Source: UMGS75 sp964507405
GTDB lineage: Bacteria; Bacillota_I; Bacilli_A; ML615J-28; CAG-313
Assembly (NCBI GenBank): GCA_964507405.1
Contig: CAZDPJ010000002.1
Span: 37,822-101,821, forward strand
Direction of reading: 5' to 3'
DNA: 64,000 nucleotides
Part shown: piece by piece, positions 25,995 to 34,009 of the stretch
How the letters are laid out: each line of letters begins with the position of its first letter
Position numbering within the stretch: position 1 is the first letter of the stretch
Made by a program: the position numbers and the translations under genes
The notes under the pieces: generated by a model
Databases searched by the model: none
What the model saw: only the letters and a program-made list of their open reading frames with translations
What the model was told of the DNA's origin: nothing

Positions 25995-26513
25995 ATGAAT
26001 GAAGTTCGTGAAATAGTTACAAGAGCTGTCGTCGCAAAAGGTCGTAAGATTTTTCGGATTAATGAGGTAATTAATTCCAATAATGATGCTTTTAGTATCC
26101 TTGGTTGTTGGGTAATAAATCATAATTTTGAAGCTCAACTTCAAGATAAAAAAGTAGATTTAAATGGGAACTTTGAAGTAAATGTTTGGTATGCATATGA
26201 TAATAACTCGAAAACAGATGTTGCACGTTCAACTATTAGTTATGATGGATGCATAAAGGTAAGAGAAATAATATGTGATAATATCGGCGATAATTGTGAT
26301 GTTATCGCAAGGGTATTACAACAACCAACATGTACTAATGCCATAATCTCGGAACAAGGAATTGAAATAGAAGTTGTTTTTGAAGTTTTAGTTGAAGTCA
26401 TTGGTGAAACCAAAATGATGGTTACTGTTTTTAATTGTGCTGATAATATTGAACCAGATGATGATTTTGAAAATGAAATTAATGAAGACTTTTTGAATGA
26501 ACCAAATAGTTAG
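25995..26513 (+). CDS. cotE: Spore outer-coat morphogenetic protein CotE
   Basis: A 172-residue CotE homologue. Recognisable segments are VREIVTRAVVAKGRKIF at the N-terminus, SILGCWVINHNFEAQ, VNVWYAYDNNSKTDVARSTI, NCDVIARVLQQPTCTNAIIS and VLVEVIGETKMMV, then a highly acidic tail. CotE forms a ring around the forespore that guides outer-coat assembly in the mother cell. Length (172 against about 180 in Bacillus) and the gene order after miaB agree. The start is behind GAGGAGGG. Unlike Bacillus, mutS and mutL do not follow; a LysM coat-like protein does. With gpr it is the strongest evidence that this lineage makes coated endospores. Confidence 0.93.
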   Translation: MNEVREIVTRAVVAKGRKIFRINEVINSNNDAFSILGCWVINHNFEAQLQDKKVDLNGNFEVNVWYAYDNNSKTDVARSTISYDGCIKVREIICDNIGDNCDVIARVLQQPTCTNAIISEQGIEIEVVFEVLVEVIGETKMMVTVFNCADNIEPDDDFENEINEDFLNEPNS

Positions 26514-26522
26514 GAGGAAATG

Positions 26523-26990
26523 ATGTTTTACCATATTGTTAGAATGAATGAGACAATCGAAAAAATTGCTTTAACTTATAATTTAGATGTAGTAGAAATT
26601 AAGAATATAAATCAACACATAAGGAAGTGGGATAACCTTGTTGCGGGGACGAAACTTAATCTACCAACTATACCTGAAGGAGTTAAAGATGATTTAAATG
26701 ATGTTGAGCCATTTATTGAAGATTATTATCCTAAATTATTAAACTTAAAAGATTCTAATCTTGTTGAGGAAGATGTAATGAAAACTGATGTCATAATTAG
26801 TCAAAATAAAGAAAATAATAACGAACAGATAGGTCAATCTCCTCAAAAAAAAGATATCGTAAAACCTATAAAGGAAGTAAAGAATAATAATTCGTCTATT
26901 TATTATAATGGATATAATCCCTTTTATCCACCATATTATCCGTACTATCCACCTTATAATTTAAGAAAGAAAAAAATTAAAAAAATATAA
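26523..26990 (+). CDS. LysM-domain protein with Tyr/Pro-rich tail, probable spore coat or cortex-associated protein
   Basis: A 155-residue protein. Residues ~2-45 form a LysM domain (FYHIVRMNETIEKIALTYNLDVVEIKNINQHIRKWDNLVAGTKLNLP), which binds peptidoglycan. An acidic, low-complexity middle follows, and the tail reads NGYNPFYPPYYPYYPPY before a basic end. No signal peptide is seen, which suits a mother-cell protein that reaches the cortex/coat interface like SafA or SpoVID. It begins just past the cotE stop; ATG 26523 has better spacing to AGGAGG than ATG 26520. The tyrosine-rich tail could be cross-linked, as in coat proteins (inference). Confidence 0.8.
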   Translation: MFYHIVRMNETIEKIALTYNLDVVEIKNINQHIRKWDNLVAGTKLNLPTIPEGVKDDLNDVEPFIEDYYPKLLNLKDSNLVEEDVMKTDVIISQNKENNNEQIGQSPQKKDIVKPIKEVKNNNSSIYYNGYNPFYPPYYPYYPPYNLRKKKIKKI

Positions 26991-26993
26991 ATT

Positions 26994-27033
26994 AGTAAGC
27001 ATATGGAATAATTTATTCCTGCTTACTTTTTTT
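26994..27033 (+). terminator. Terminator of the cotE-LysM unit
   Basis: AGTAAGC (26994-27000) pairs with GCTTACT (27021-27027); GGAATAA and TTATTCC form an inner stem; seven T follow. Confidence 0.8.
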
Positions 27034-27043
27034 AAAAAACATC

Positions 27044-27072
27044 TTTACTTTTTCCATTAAAAGTAGTATAAT
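27044..27072 (+). promoter_or_regulatory. Promoter of the mgtE pair
   Basis: TTTACT (27044-27049), 17-base spacer, TATAAT (27067-27072). The leader is about 22 bases, far too short for a magnesium M-box riboswitch. Confidence 0.65.
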
Positions 27073-27100
27073 AAATATTATAGAAAGGTATGGTGATAAA

Positions 27101-28486
27101 ATGAATGAATTAATTATTGAAAAATTAGTAAATGAAATTAAAAATGAACAAGATTCAATGACAATACATAGAATCATATTAGATTATCACCCGTATGATG
27201 TCGCTTTTGCCTTTAAAAGATTAAATAAAGAAGACCGTTTTAAGATTTATGTTTCGCTTAGTCATGAGGAAATAGCAGATATATTTGAATATTTAGATGA
27301 GACGGAAGCTATTACATATTTAGAAGAAATGAATGTCTCCGAAGGTGCAAAAATTTTAAATGAAATGGAAACCGATGAAGCGGTAAACATTTTAAATGAA
27401 ATGAATGAAGAAGGTATTGACAAATATTATTTAGATAGTATGCCTGAAGATGATAGTGCCATATTAAATCGTCTTACTAAATATTCATCTGATGAAGCTG
27501 GTAGTGTGATGGGAACAAACTATATTGATGTAGAGTGTGGTACCAGTATTAAAGATACGATGAAATTACTTGTTAAAAATGCTAATGAATCAGAAGTAAT
27601 TGACCCTATATTTGTAACTAAAAATAAAGAATTGGTTGGTATTATTTTGCTTAAAGATTTAATTATATCGAGAGCTCCAAGTATTGTTGATGATATAATG
27701 GATACAAGTCTTGTTTATTGTAATGCCTGTGATTCAATTGAAGATGTAACTAAAATGATTAAAGATTATAATTTACTGGCTATCCCTGTTCTGGAAGATA
27801 AAGTTCTAGTTGGTGTTGTTACAATTGATGATGCTATAGATGAGGCAATCGATGATGTAAAAAATGATTTTGATATGATGGCTGGGGTAACAGGTGAAAT
27901 CGATAAAAAAACAAATGTTTTTAGTCAAATACTAAAACGAATCCCTTGGCTTGTTTGTTTATTAATTATTAGTTTATTAATATCAAATATTACAAGTAAA
28001 TTTGAAGATGTAATAGTTGAAGTTACTATTTTTGCTTTTTTTCAATCTATGATATTTGATATGGCAGGTAATGCTGGTACACAAAGTTTGGCGGTTACCG
28101 TTCGTAGTATTAGTAGAAAAGACTTATCAGATAAAAAAAGTATAAGACATCATTTAGGAAAAGAACTTTTAACTTCAATTATTACAGGATTTATTTTAGG
28201 TGTTATTTCTTTTATTACAAGTTTTATCTATATGGAAATATTCAGTAAAGGCATTTATGTTGAATGGCTTGTCGCTTTAATTATTTCAGTATCATTAATG
28301 TTATCACTTGTTTTAACAGAAATGTTAGGTACTATTGTTCCGATTATTTTTAGTAAAATTAAAATTGACCCTGCTGTTGCTTCTGGTCCTCTAATTACTA
28401 CATTAAGTGATGCAATATCTATTATTATATACTTTGGTCTTGCTACTATATTTATGAATTTAATTTTAGTAGGAGGTGCTTTATAA
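27101..28486 (+). CDS. mgtE: MgtE-family magnesium transporter (first of a tandem pair)
   Basis: A 461-residue channel-type Mg2+ transporter. An N-terminal superhelical domain (about 1-130) carries MgtE-type repeats (LSHEEIADIFEYLDETEAITYLEEM, EMETDEAVNILNEM). Two CBS domains follow (about 135-255, with AGSVMGTNYIDV, VVTIDDAIDEA), then a plug helix and five membrane helices (about 280-460). The pore motif DPAVASGPLITTLSD is present near the C-terminus. In this family Mg2+ bound between the N and CBS domains closes the channel. The stop overlaps the next start (TAATG). Confidence 0.93.
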   Translation: MNELIIEKLVNEIKNEQDSMTIHRIILDYHPYDVAFAFKRLNKEDRFKIYVSLSHEEIADIFEYLDETEAITYLEEMNVSEGAKILNEMETDEAVNILNEMNEEGIDKYYLDSMPEDDSAILNRLTKYSSDEAGSVMGTNYIDVECGTSIKDTMKLLVKNANESEVIDPIFVTKNKELVGIILLKDLIISRAPSIVDDIMDTSLVYCNACDSIEDVTKMIKDYNLLAIPVLEDKVLVGVVTIDDAIDEAIDDVKNDFDMMAGVTGEIDKKTNVFSQILKRIPWLVCLLIISLLISNITSKFEDVIVEVTIFAFFQSMIFDMAGNAGTQSLAVTVRSISRKDLSDKKSIRHHLGKELLTSIITGFILGVISFITSFIYMEIFSKGIYVEWLVALIISVSLMLSLVLTEMLGTIVPIIFSKIKIDPAVASGPLITTLSDAISIIIYFGLATIFMNLILVGGAL

Positions 28487-29859
28487 TGATTGATATGGAT
28501 AAATTAAAAAGCATCATTAGTGAAATTGAAAATACTAATGACCTTAAAGAAATAAAAAAAATATTAGAAGGATATCATTTTTATGATATTTCTCAAATAA
28601 TTAATGAAGTTGAAAATGATAAAAAGAAAATAATATTATCTTTTTATAACGAAGAAGAATTAGTAGAAATATTATCATACTTAGACGATAGTGATGCCTC
28701 TGAAATATTAAATGAGATACCTTTAAATGAAGCTGCTTCTATTATTAATGAAATGGAAATTGACAATGCTAGTGATGTCTTAGATGAATTTGATACTGAA
28801 AAAGCATCAGAAATTAGATTATTACTAGATAAAGATGTTCAAGAAGATTTAAATGAGCTTGATAAATATGATGATAAAATAGCTGGTTCCATAATGAATC
28901 TTAATTATTTAAAGGTTTATGATTATTATGATGTAAAAGAAGCGATGAAAGTACTTGTTAGTAATGCTCCTGATGTTGAGGTTATAAATACTTTAATAGT
29001 AGTAAATGAATTTGAGGAATTAGTTGGTACACTTGACTTTAAAAAATTAATTATTACTAAATCACCATGCTTAGTTAAAGATATAATGCTTACGCATTTT
29101 GAAGCAGTTGATGTATTTGATGATATTGAAGTTGCAATATCGAAGATTAATAATTATGACTTATACTTAATTCCAGTAACGGAAAATAAAAAAATAAAAG
29201 GTATAATTACAATTGATGATGCTTTTGATGAAACAATTGATGCGGCTGAAGATGATTACGCCAAATTTGCTGGATTAACCGAAGATGAAGATTCAAGTGA
29301 AAATGTAAAGGAATCAATTAAAAAAAGAATTCCTTGGTTGATAATATTACTATTTTTAGATTTTGGAGTATCTTTTGTAATATCTATTTTTAGTAAAGTT
29401 ATTGTCGCAATTCCTCTTCTTACTTTTTTTCAAGCCGCTGTTTTAGGCCTTGCTGGAAACTCGGGAACACAAAGCCTTGCTATTTCGGTTAGAAAAATTA
29501 GTGATAATGAACTAAATAATAATAAAGAAATATTTAAACATTTAATTAAAGAAACACTCCTTGGTTTATTAATTGGAGTAATGCTTGGGATAGTTTCTTT
29601 TGCTCTTGTTGTAGGAATGCTTTATCTAAAAAAAGAAGTAGATATACCTCCTGTAAAAATTGCTTTTGTTTTAGGTGTTTCTATTAGTTTAGCGGTAACG
29701 GTATCTAATTTATTTGGCTCTTTAATTCCAATTATTTTTTATAAATGTCATGCAGATCCAGCCGTTGCCTCTGGTCCATTTATAACGACAATTAATGATA
29801 TTATTGTTGTAATTCTTTATTTTGGTATTGCTTTAATAATGTTAAGTAATTATATTTAA
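28486..29859 (+). CDS. mgtE: MgtE-family magnesium transporter (second of a tandem pair)
   Basis: A 457-residue paralogue with the same order of domains: acidic superhelical N-domain (LDDSDASEILNEIPLNEAASIINEME), CBS pair (IAGSIMNLNYLKV, GIITIDDAFDETIDAAEDDY) and five membrane helices with LAGNSGTQSLAISVRKI and the pore motif DPAVASGPFITTINDI. It overlaps the first gene by one base and has AGGAGG inside that gene, so the two are made together. The pair has diverged clearly, so duplication is old. MgtE forms homodimers; a heterodimer here is possible but unproven. Confidence 0.92.
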   Translation: MIDMDKLKSIISEIENTNDLKEIKKILEGYHFYDISQIINEVENDKKKIILSFYNEEELVEILSYLDDSDASEILNEIPLNEAASIINEMEIDNASDVLDEFDTEKASEIRLLLDKDVQEDLNELDKYDDKIAGSIMNLNYLKVYDYYDVKEAMKVLVSNAPDVEVINTLIVVNEFEELVGTLDFKKLIITKSPCLVKDIMLTHFEAVDVFDDIEVAISKINNYDLYLIPVTENKKIKGIITIDDAFDETIDAAEDDYAKFAGLTEDEDSSENVKESIKKRIPWLIILLFLDFGVSFVISIFSKVIVAIPLLTFFQAAVLGLAGNSGTQSLAISVRKISDNELNNNKEIFKHLIKETLLGLLIGVMLGIVSFALVVGMLYLKKEVDIPPVKIAFVLGVSISLAVTVSNLFGSLIPIIFYKCHADPAVASGPFITTINDIIVVILYFGIALIMLSNYI

Positions 29860-29865
29860 TTATTT

Positions 29866-29903
29866 GTCAATAGAACCCTTTTTGAGGTTTTATTGACTTT
29901 TTT
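29866..29903 (+). terminator. Terminator of the mgtE pair
   Basis: GTCAATAGAACC (29866-29877) pairs with GGTTTTATTGAC (29886-29897) with one G-T pair, followed by six T. Confidence 0.85.
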
Positions 29904-30009
29904 CTCGGAAATATTTATTAAGTAAAAAACGGTTAAAAATTAAAGTTTTAATAAAAGATTTTAAAAAATATATGTTCTATCTTTTTTTAAAAGATAAATG
30001 TTGTATTTT

Positions 30010-30024
30010 TGTAAAACGCTTACA
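30010..30024. promoter_or_regulatory. Possible operator upstream of the opp/exoprotein operon
   Basis: TGTAA-AACGC-TTACA, an inverted repeat with five-base arms, 33 bases upstream of the -35 box. It resembles a catabolite-repression (cre) site but is one base too long for that consensus. The rest of the 290-base gap 29860-30149 holds the preceding terminator, AT-rich sequence and the promoter below; no gene is seen. Confidence 0.3.
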
Positions 30025-30057
30025 TTGAAAAATAATAGAAAATTCAGAATATATGAT

Positions 30058-30086
30058 TTGAAAAAAAACTTGAAAAAGAGTATAAT
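30058..30086 (+). promoter_or_regulatory. Promoter of the ~31-kb opp/exoprotein operon
   Basis: TTGAAA (30058-30063), 17-base spacer, TATAAT (30081-30086). A second TATAAT at 30090-30095 lies just downstream. No further strong promoter or terminator was found between here and 61287. Confidence 0.6.
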
Positions 30087-30149
30087 AAGTATATAATTTT
30101 GGTATATAAAGCGAGTTAAATATACTAGTAATAAGGAGGAAAGGATATA

Positions 30150-31283
30150 ATGCAAAAAAAACATTTATGTCTTCTTGCTATAGTTATGATATTTTGTTTT
30201 GTATTTTGTAGTTGTAGTTCTACAGAATATGAAAAATATGGAAATGTCAAAGCTACGTTTGAACTTGAAGGAGGAATGTATAAATCAAGTTCACGTCCTA
30301 TCGTTTATAATTATAAATTAGAAGCAGACAAGATGAAAATTAAAGATCCTCAAGAATTAATGAGGGGAAATTATAAAATTGAAAATCCAGGTTATGAACT
30401 AGTAGGTTGGTATCGTAATAAAACAGAATCAGGAGAATACACTGGTAAATGGGATTTTGATACTGATACTATTGATTCAGCTGGTATTACGCTTTTCGCA
30501 AAGTGGCAAGAAAAAAGAGTATATTCATTTGATGTTTACTATTTTGATGATGATGGTAATGAACAATTACTATTTAATGAAGTAGTAAATGAAGGTGGTC
30601 AGTTATCAGCTGAACTTGAAGCTCTTGATCGTGATGGATATACATTTATTAAATACCTTAATGAAGATAAAACTATTTGGGATTTAGAGTATAAACATCC
30701 TGGTGGTGCTCATACTGAGCCAATTAAGGTGTATGCTTTATATGAAAAAGGTAACTTTAAAGTTGTTCGTACAAAAGCTGAATTAAAATCAGCTATTAGA
30801 TTCCCTAAAAATAATATCTATATTGATGCTGATATCGATATGGAAGGAGAAAAACTTTATTTTAATGATTATAAGGGTATCTTAAAAGGTAATAATCATA
30901 AGATTTACAATTTTGCTTTAAATCCTGAACCTAAAGGAAATTTAAAAGATAGTTTAGAAAATAAAGTTTTATATGTAAGTTTATTTGGTAATATTGAAAA
31001 TGCAACTATTGAAAATATTTCATTTGAAAGTGCAACTTTAGTATTACAAGCTGGTCTAAGTATGATTGACCAAATTTATTTATTACCATTATCTATAAAT
31101 ATGACTAATTCTACGATTCAAAATGTTTCATTTGAAGGCACATATCAAGTAACAGAGTGGCCTACATCTTCAACATTTGAAAAGAGTGATGATTTTATAG
31201 TAAGTAATAATGCTTATTTTGAAAAAGATGATTTATCAGTTATATCATCTAATGTTATTAATTTTAATGAAAAAGGAGAATAA
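30150..31283 (+). CDS. Lipoprotein with InlB-type repeat and GLUG-like beta region (unknown)
   Basis: A 377-residue exported protein with a hydrophobic signal and a Cys-rich lipobox region ending FCSCSS at about residues 20-25. Residues ~30-125 resemble an InlB B-repeat (PGYELVGWYRNK ... GITLFAKWQEK), a ubiquitin-like fold of cell-surface proteins. After a second similar unit (GYTFIKYLNE ... VYALYEKG), the C-terminal part (LKSAIRFPKNNIYIDADIDMEG, GILKGNNHKIYNF, LFGNIENATIENISF) has the beta-helix pattern of GLUG-type proteins. It is the first gene of the opp/exoprotein operon, with the ribosome-binding site AAGGAGGAAAGG, and ends nine bases before the peptide-binding protein. A substrate-capture role is inference from position. 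Confidence 0.7.
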   Translation: MQKKHLCLLAIVMIFCFVFCSCSSTEYEKYGNVKATFELEGGMYKSSSRPIVYNYKLEADKMKIKDPQELMRGNYKIENPGYELVGWYRNKTESGEYTGKWDFDTDTIDSAGITLFAKWQEKRVYSFDVYYFDDDGNEQLLFNEVVNEGGQLSAELEALDRDGYTFIKYLNEDKTIWDLEYKHPGGAHTEPIKVYALYEKGNFKVVRTKAELKSAIRFPKNNIYIDADIDMEGEKLYFNDYKGILKGNNHKIYNFALNPEPKGNLKDSLENKVLYVSLFGNIENATIENISFESATLVLQAGLSMIDQIYLLPLSINMTNSTIQNVSFEGTYQVTEWPTSSTFEKSDDFIVSNNAYFEKDDLSVISSNVINFNEKGE

Positions 31284-31291
31284 AAGAAAAA

Positions 31292-33946
31292 ATGAAAAAC
31301 ATTTTAAAGAAATTATATATTTTTGTATTTGTTGTAATTTGTGCTTTCGCAACTTCGAGTTGTAAAAGTTGTAAAGAAGAAGAAACTCCAGTAACTAAAT
31401 ATTTCGATAATGAAAATGATGCTTTAGTATTTTCTTCTCAAGCTGTAGATAAAGTATTTAATCCATTCTTCTCAACAACAGGAGCTGACAGTAATGTTGT
31501 TGGTATGACACAAATGGGATTAATTGGAAATGATTCAAAAGGTAATTATACATATGGTGATTCTGAAGCAGTTATTGCGAAAGACCTTGAAATATTTACA
31601 GAACCTGATGGTAATTATACTACTTATAAATTTGTTTTAAAGAATAATGTTAAATTCTCAAATGGTTCTGCTTTAACAATTAAAGATGTTTTATTTAACC
31701 TTTATGTATATCTTGACCCTGTATATACTGGTTCATCAACAATCTATTCTACAGAAATTGTTGGTTTACAAGAATATCGTACTCAAGAAGAAGATGAATC
31801 TGAACAAGAAAGTTTTAAAGACCAATTTAATACAAAAGCTCATGCTAGAGTTACAGCTTTAAAAGCAGCCGCAACAGAAATATTAAAAGATAAAACTTTA
31901 GATGAAGATGGCTTTATTGAAAAACTTAATACTTATCAAGAAAGTCATGGTGAAGCATATAAAAATATTGTTGAAGACTATAAACAAGCAAAAAAACTTT
32001 TCACTGATGAATTAGAAAATGACTATTCAAATTCAATTGATTCATGGGCTGATACGGTATTTAAAGATGAAGACGGTAAAATTTATAAAGGCTTAGGTGA
32101 TGTGGCTAACAATGTTGGTCAAGCATTTACAACAGATGTTGAAGTGTTCTTATATAACGAAGGCTATATTACTTGGAATAAAAAAGAAGCTAAATTTGAA
32201 ACTACTTTATCAGTAAATGACCCTGCTGAATTTAAAAATACAAGTGTATGGACAAAAGAAAAAGCAATTCAAGAAATTTTATTTGATAAAATTCCTGATG
32301 ATATTAATGAAATCTTAACTTATTGGGCTACAGCCTCTGAATTATTTAATTATCTTTCTAATGTTGAAATGGAAGAATATTATAAAGATGGTTCAACAAG
32401 AAAATTTAATAATATTTCAGGTATCCAATTTGCAAATCGCTTAGCACCTATTACAGTAAATGGTGTTGAATATGCAGTTCCTGAATATGATACTGCAGGT
32501 AATCTTGTAAGTGGAAATGAAGTATTAACTATTAAGATTAAGAAAATTGACCCTAAAGCAATTTGGAACTTTGCTTTTGCGGTTGCACCTATGTATTATT
32601 ATTCTGATGAAGCACATATCAATGCATTTGATTTTGAAAAGAATTTTGGTGTTGAATATGGTTCAGTTGAATTTATGAATAATGTTGTTAAGAATCCTGC
32701 TCGTATAGGTGTTCCAGTAGGTGCTGGTGCTTATGCAGCAAGTAAAGCAAGTGGTGGAATTGATAATATTGAAGCTGGTGATTTCTATAATTTAGGTGTT
32801 ATTTATTTTGAAAGAAATCCTTATTATGTAATGGGTACACCTACAATTAAAAAAGTACGTTTTAGTGTTGTATCTGAAAATCAAATGTTAGATACTTTAT
32901 ATGCTGGTGGTATTGACTTTATTGAACCAAATGCAAGTCCTGATACAATTGCTGAACTTGCTGGTAAAGTTAATGAAGGCATTAGTTATGAAAAAATTCA
33001 AGCATCTGGCTATGGTTACATTGGTATCAATGCTAAATATGTTCAAGATATAGAAGTAAGACAAGCTATAATGCATGCTATTAATATTGATGAATGTGTT
33101 AAATATTATAATGGCGATGCACAACCAATTTATCGTTCAATGTCAAGATCTAGTTGGGCTTATCCTGAACATGCAACATCATATTATCCTTATGTTGGTT
33201 CACCTGTTCCTAACAAAACTGTTTTAAATAATGTAAGTAGTTATTATAAAGACTATGTTCTTAATGAAGGCTTTAAAGAAGGCTATGTAATGGATCGAAA
33301 TGAACAAATTGCATATCTTCAATCATTAGTTGAACTTGCTGGATATAAGAAAAATGCCAATGGTGTTTATCAAAAAGGCGATAAGATTTTAAGATATACA
33401 TTTACAATTGCTGGTCAAGAAACTGACCACCCAGCTTATAATGCATTACTTCATGCTAAAGAAATATTAAATGAAGCTGGATTTGAAATAGATGTTAAGA
33501 CTGATGCACAAGCATTAAAGAAACTAAATGATGGTAAATTAACTGTATGGGCAGCCGCATGGGGCTCAACTATTGACCCTGATATGTATCAAGTATATCA
33601 TAAAGAATCACGTGCAACATCAGTTAAAAACTGGGGTTATGATGCAATTATTGCTAATAATGGTGGTGAATATGATGAGGAAGTTGAAATCCTTGATTAT
33701 TTATCTGAATTAATTGAAAAAGCTCGTGAAACAGATAATCAAGCTAATCGTGAAACAATTTATGAAAGAGCATTAGATGAAGTTATGAAACTTGCAATTG
33801 AACTTCCAACATATCAAAGAAATGATTTATTTGCATACAATTCTAGCAAAATTGATGCATCTTCACTTACACCAAAATCAGAGTTAAGTCCATATAAAGG
33901 ATTAACTAGTGATATGTGGAAAGTGTCATTAAATGTTGAAAAATAA
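31292..33946 (+). CDS. Oligopeptide ABC transporter substrate-binding lipoprotein with large insertion
   Basis: An 884-residue SBP_bac_5-type protein anchored by the lipobox FATSSC. Family blocks are YKFVLKNNVKFSNGSALTIKDVLFNLYVY (about 113-141), GAGAYAAS, YFERNPYYVMGTPTIKKVRF, DTLYAGGIDFIEPN, YGYIGINAKYVQDIEVRQAIMHAINID and the C-terminal WAAAWGSTIDPDMYQVYH. Typical members have 540-600 residues. The extra ~200-250 residues lie mostly at about 150-370, a charged helical insertion with repeated Glu/Lys helices. The protein should bind oligopeptides outside the membrane and hand them to OppBC. No other binding protein is encoded in the operon. The insertion may fit an unusual ligand or dock a partner protein (inference). 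Confidence 0.88.
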   Translation: MKNILKKLYIFVFVVICAFATSSCKSCKEEETPVTKYFDNENDALVFSSQAVDKVFNPFFSTTGADSNVVGMTQMGLIGNDSKGNYTYGDSEAVIAKDLEIFTEPDGNYTTYKFVLKNNVKFSNGSALTIKDVLFNLYVYLDPVYTGSSTIYSTEIVGLQEYRTQEEDESEQESFKDQFNTKAHARVTALKAAATEILKDKTLDEDGFIEKLNTYQESHGEAYKNIVEDYKQAKKLFTDELENDYSNSIDSWADTVFKDEDGKIYKGLGDVANNVGQAFTTDVEVFLYNEGYITWNKKEAKFETTLSVNDPAEFKNTSVWTKEKAIQEILFDKIPDDINEILTYWATASELFNYLSNVEMEEYYKDGSTRKFNNISGIQFANRLAPITVNGVEYAVPEYDTAGNLVSGNEVLTIKIKKIDPKAIWNFAFAVAPMYYYSDEAHINAFDFEKNFGVEYGSVEFMNNVVKNPARIGVPVGAGAYAASKASGGIDNIEAGDFYNLGVIYFERNPYYVMGTPTIKKVRFSVVSENQMLDTLYAGGIDFIEPNASPDTIAELAGKVNEGISYEKIQASGYGYIGINAKYVQDIEVRQAIMHAINIDECVKYYNGDAQPIYRSMSRSSWAYPEHATSYYPYVGSPVPNKTVLNNVSSYYKDYVLNEGFKEGYVMDRNEQIAYLQSLVELAGYKKNANGVYQKGDKILRYTFTIAGQETDHPAYNALLHAKEILNEAGFEIDVKTDAQALKKLNDGKLTVWAAAWGSTIDPDMYQVYHKESRATSVKNWGYDAIIANNGGEYDEEVEILDYLSELIEKARETDNQANRETIYERALDEVMKLAIELPTYQRNDLFAYNSSKIDASSLTPKSELSPYKGLTSDMWKVSLNVEK

Positions 33947-33955
33947 TAGAAATGG

Positions 33956-33989
33956 TTGGAAACGCTAAATTTATTATATGCGTTTCCAA
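33956..33989 (+). promoter_or_regulatory. Stem-loop between the binding-protein gene and oppB, likely mRNA processing or stability element
   Basis: TTGGAAACGC (33956-33965) pairs perfectly with GCGTTTCCAA (33980-33989) across a 14-base loop. No T run follows; the sequence continues into AAAAAGGAG, the oppB ribosome-binding site. Such hairpins after binding-protein genes usually protect the upstream message so that binding protein is made in excess. Confidence 0.6.
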
Positions 33990-34009
33990 TTTCTAAAAAG
34001 GAGATTGAA

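Noticed and set aside
27034..27100. M-box magnesium riboswitch ahead of mgtE
   Set aside because: The space between promoter and start codon is about 22 bases, too short for the element.
30010..30024. TGTAAAACGCTTACA read as a CcpA cre site
   Set aside because: It has one base too many between the half-sites for the cre consensus; kept only as a weak unspecified operator.
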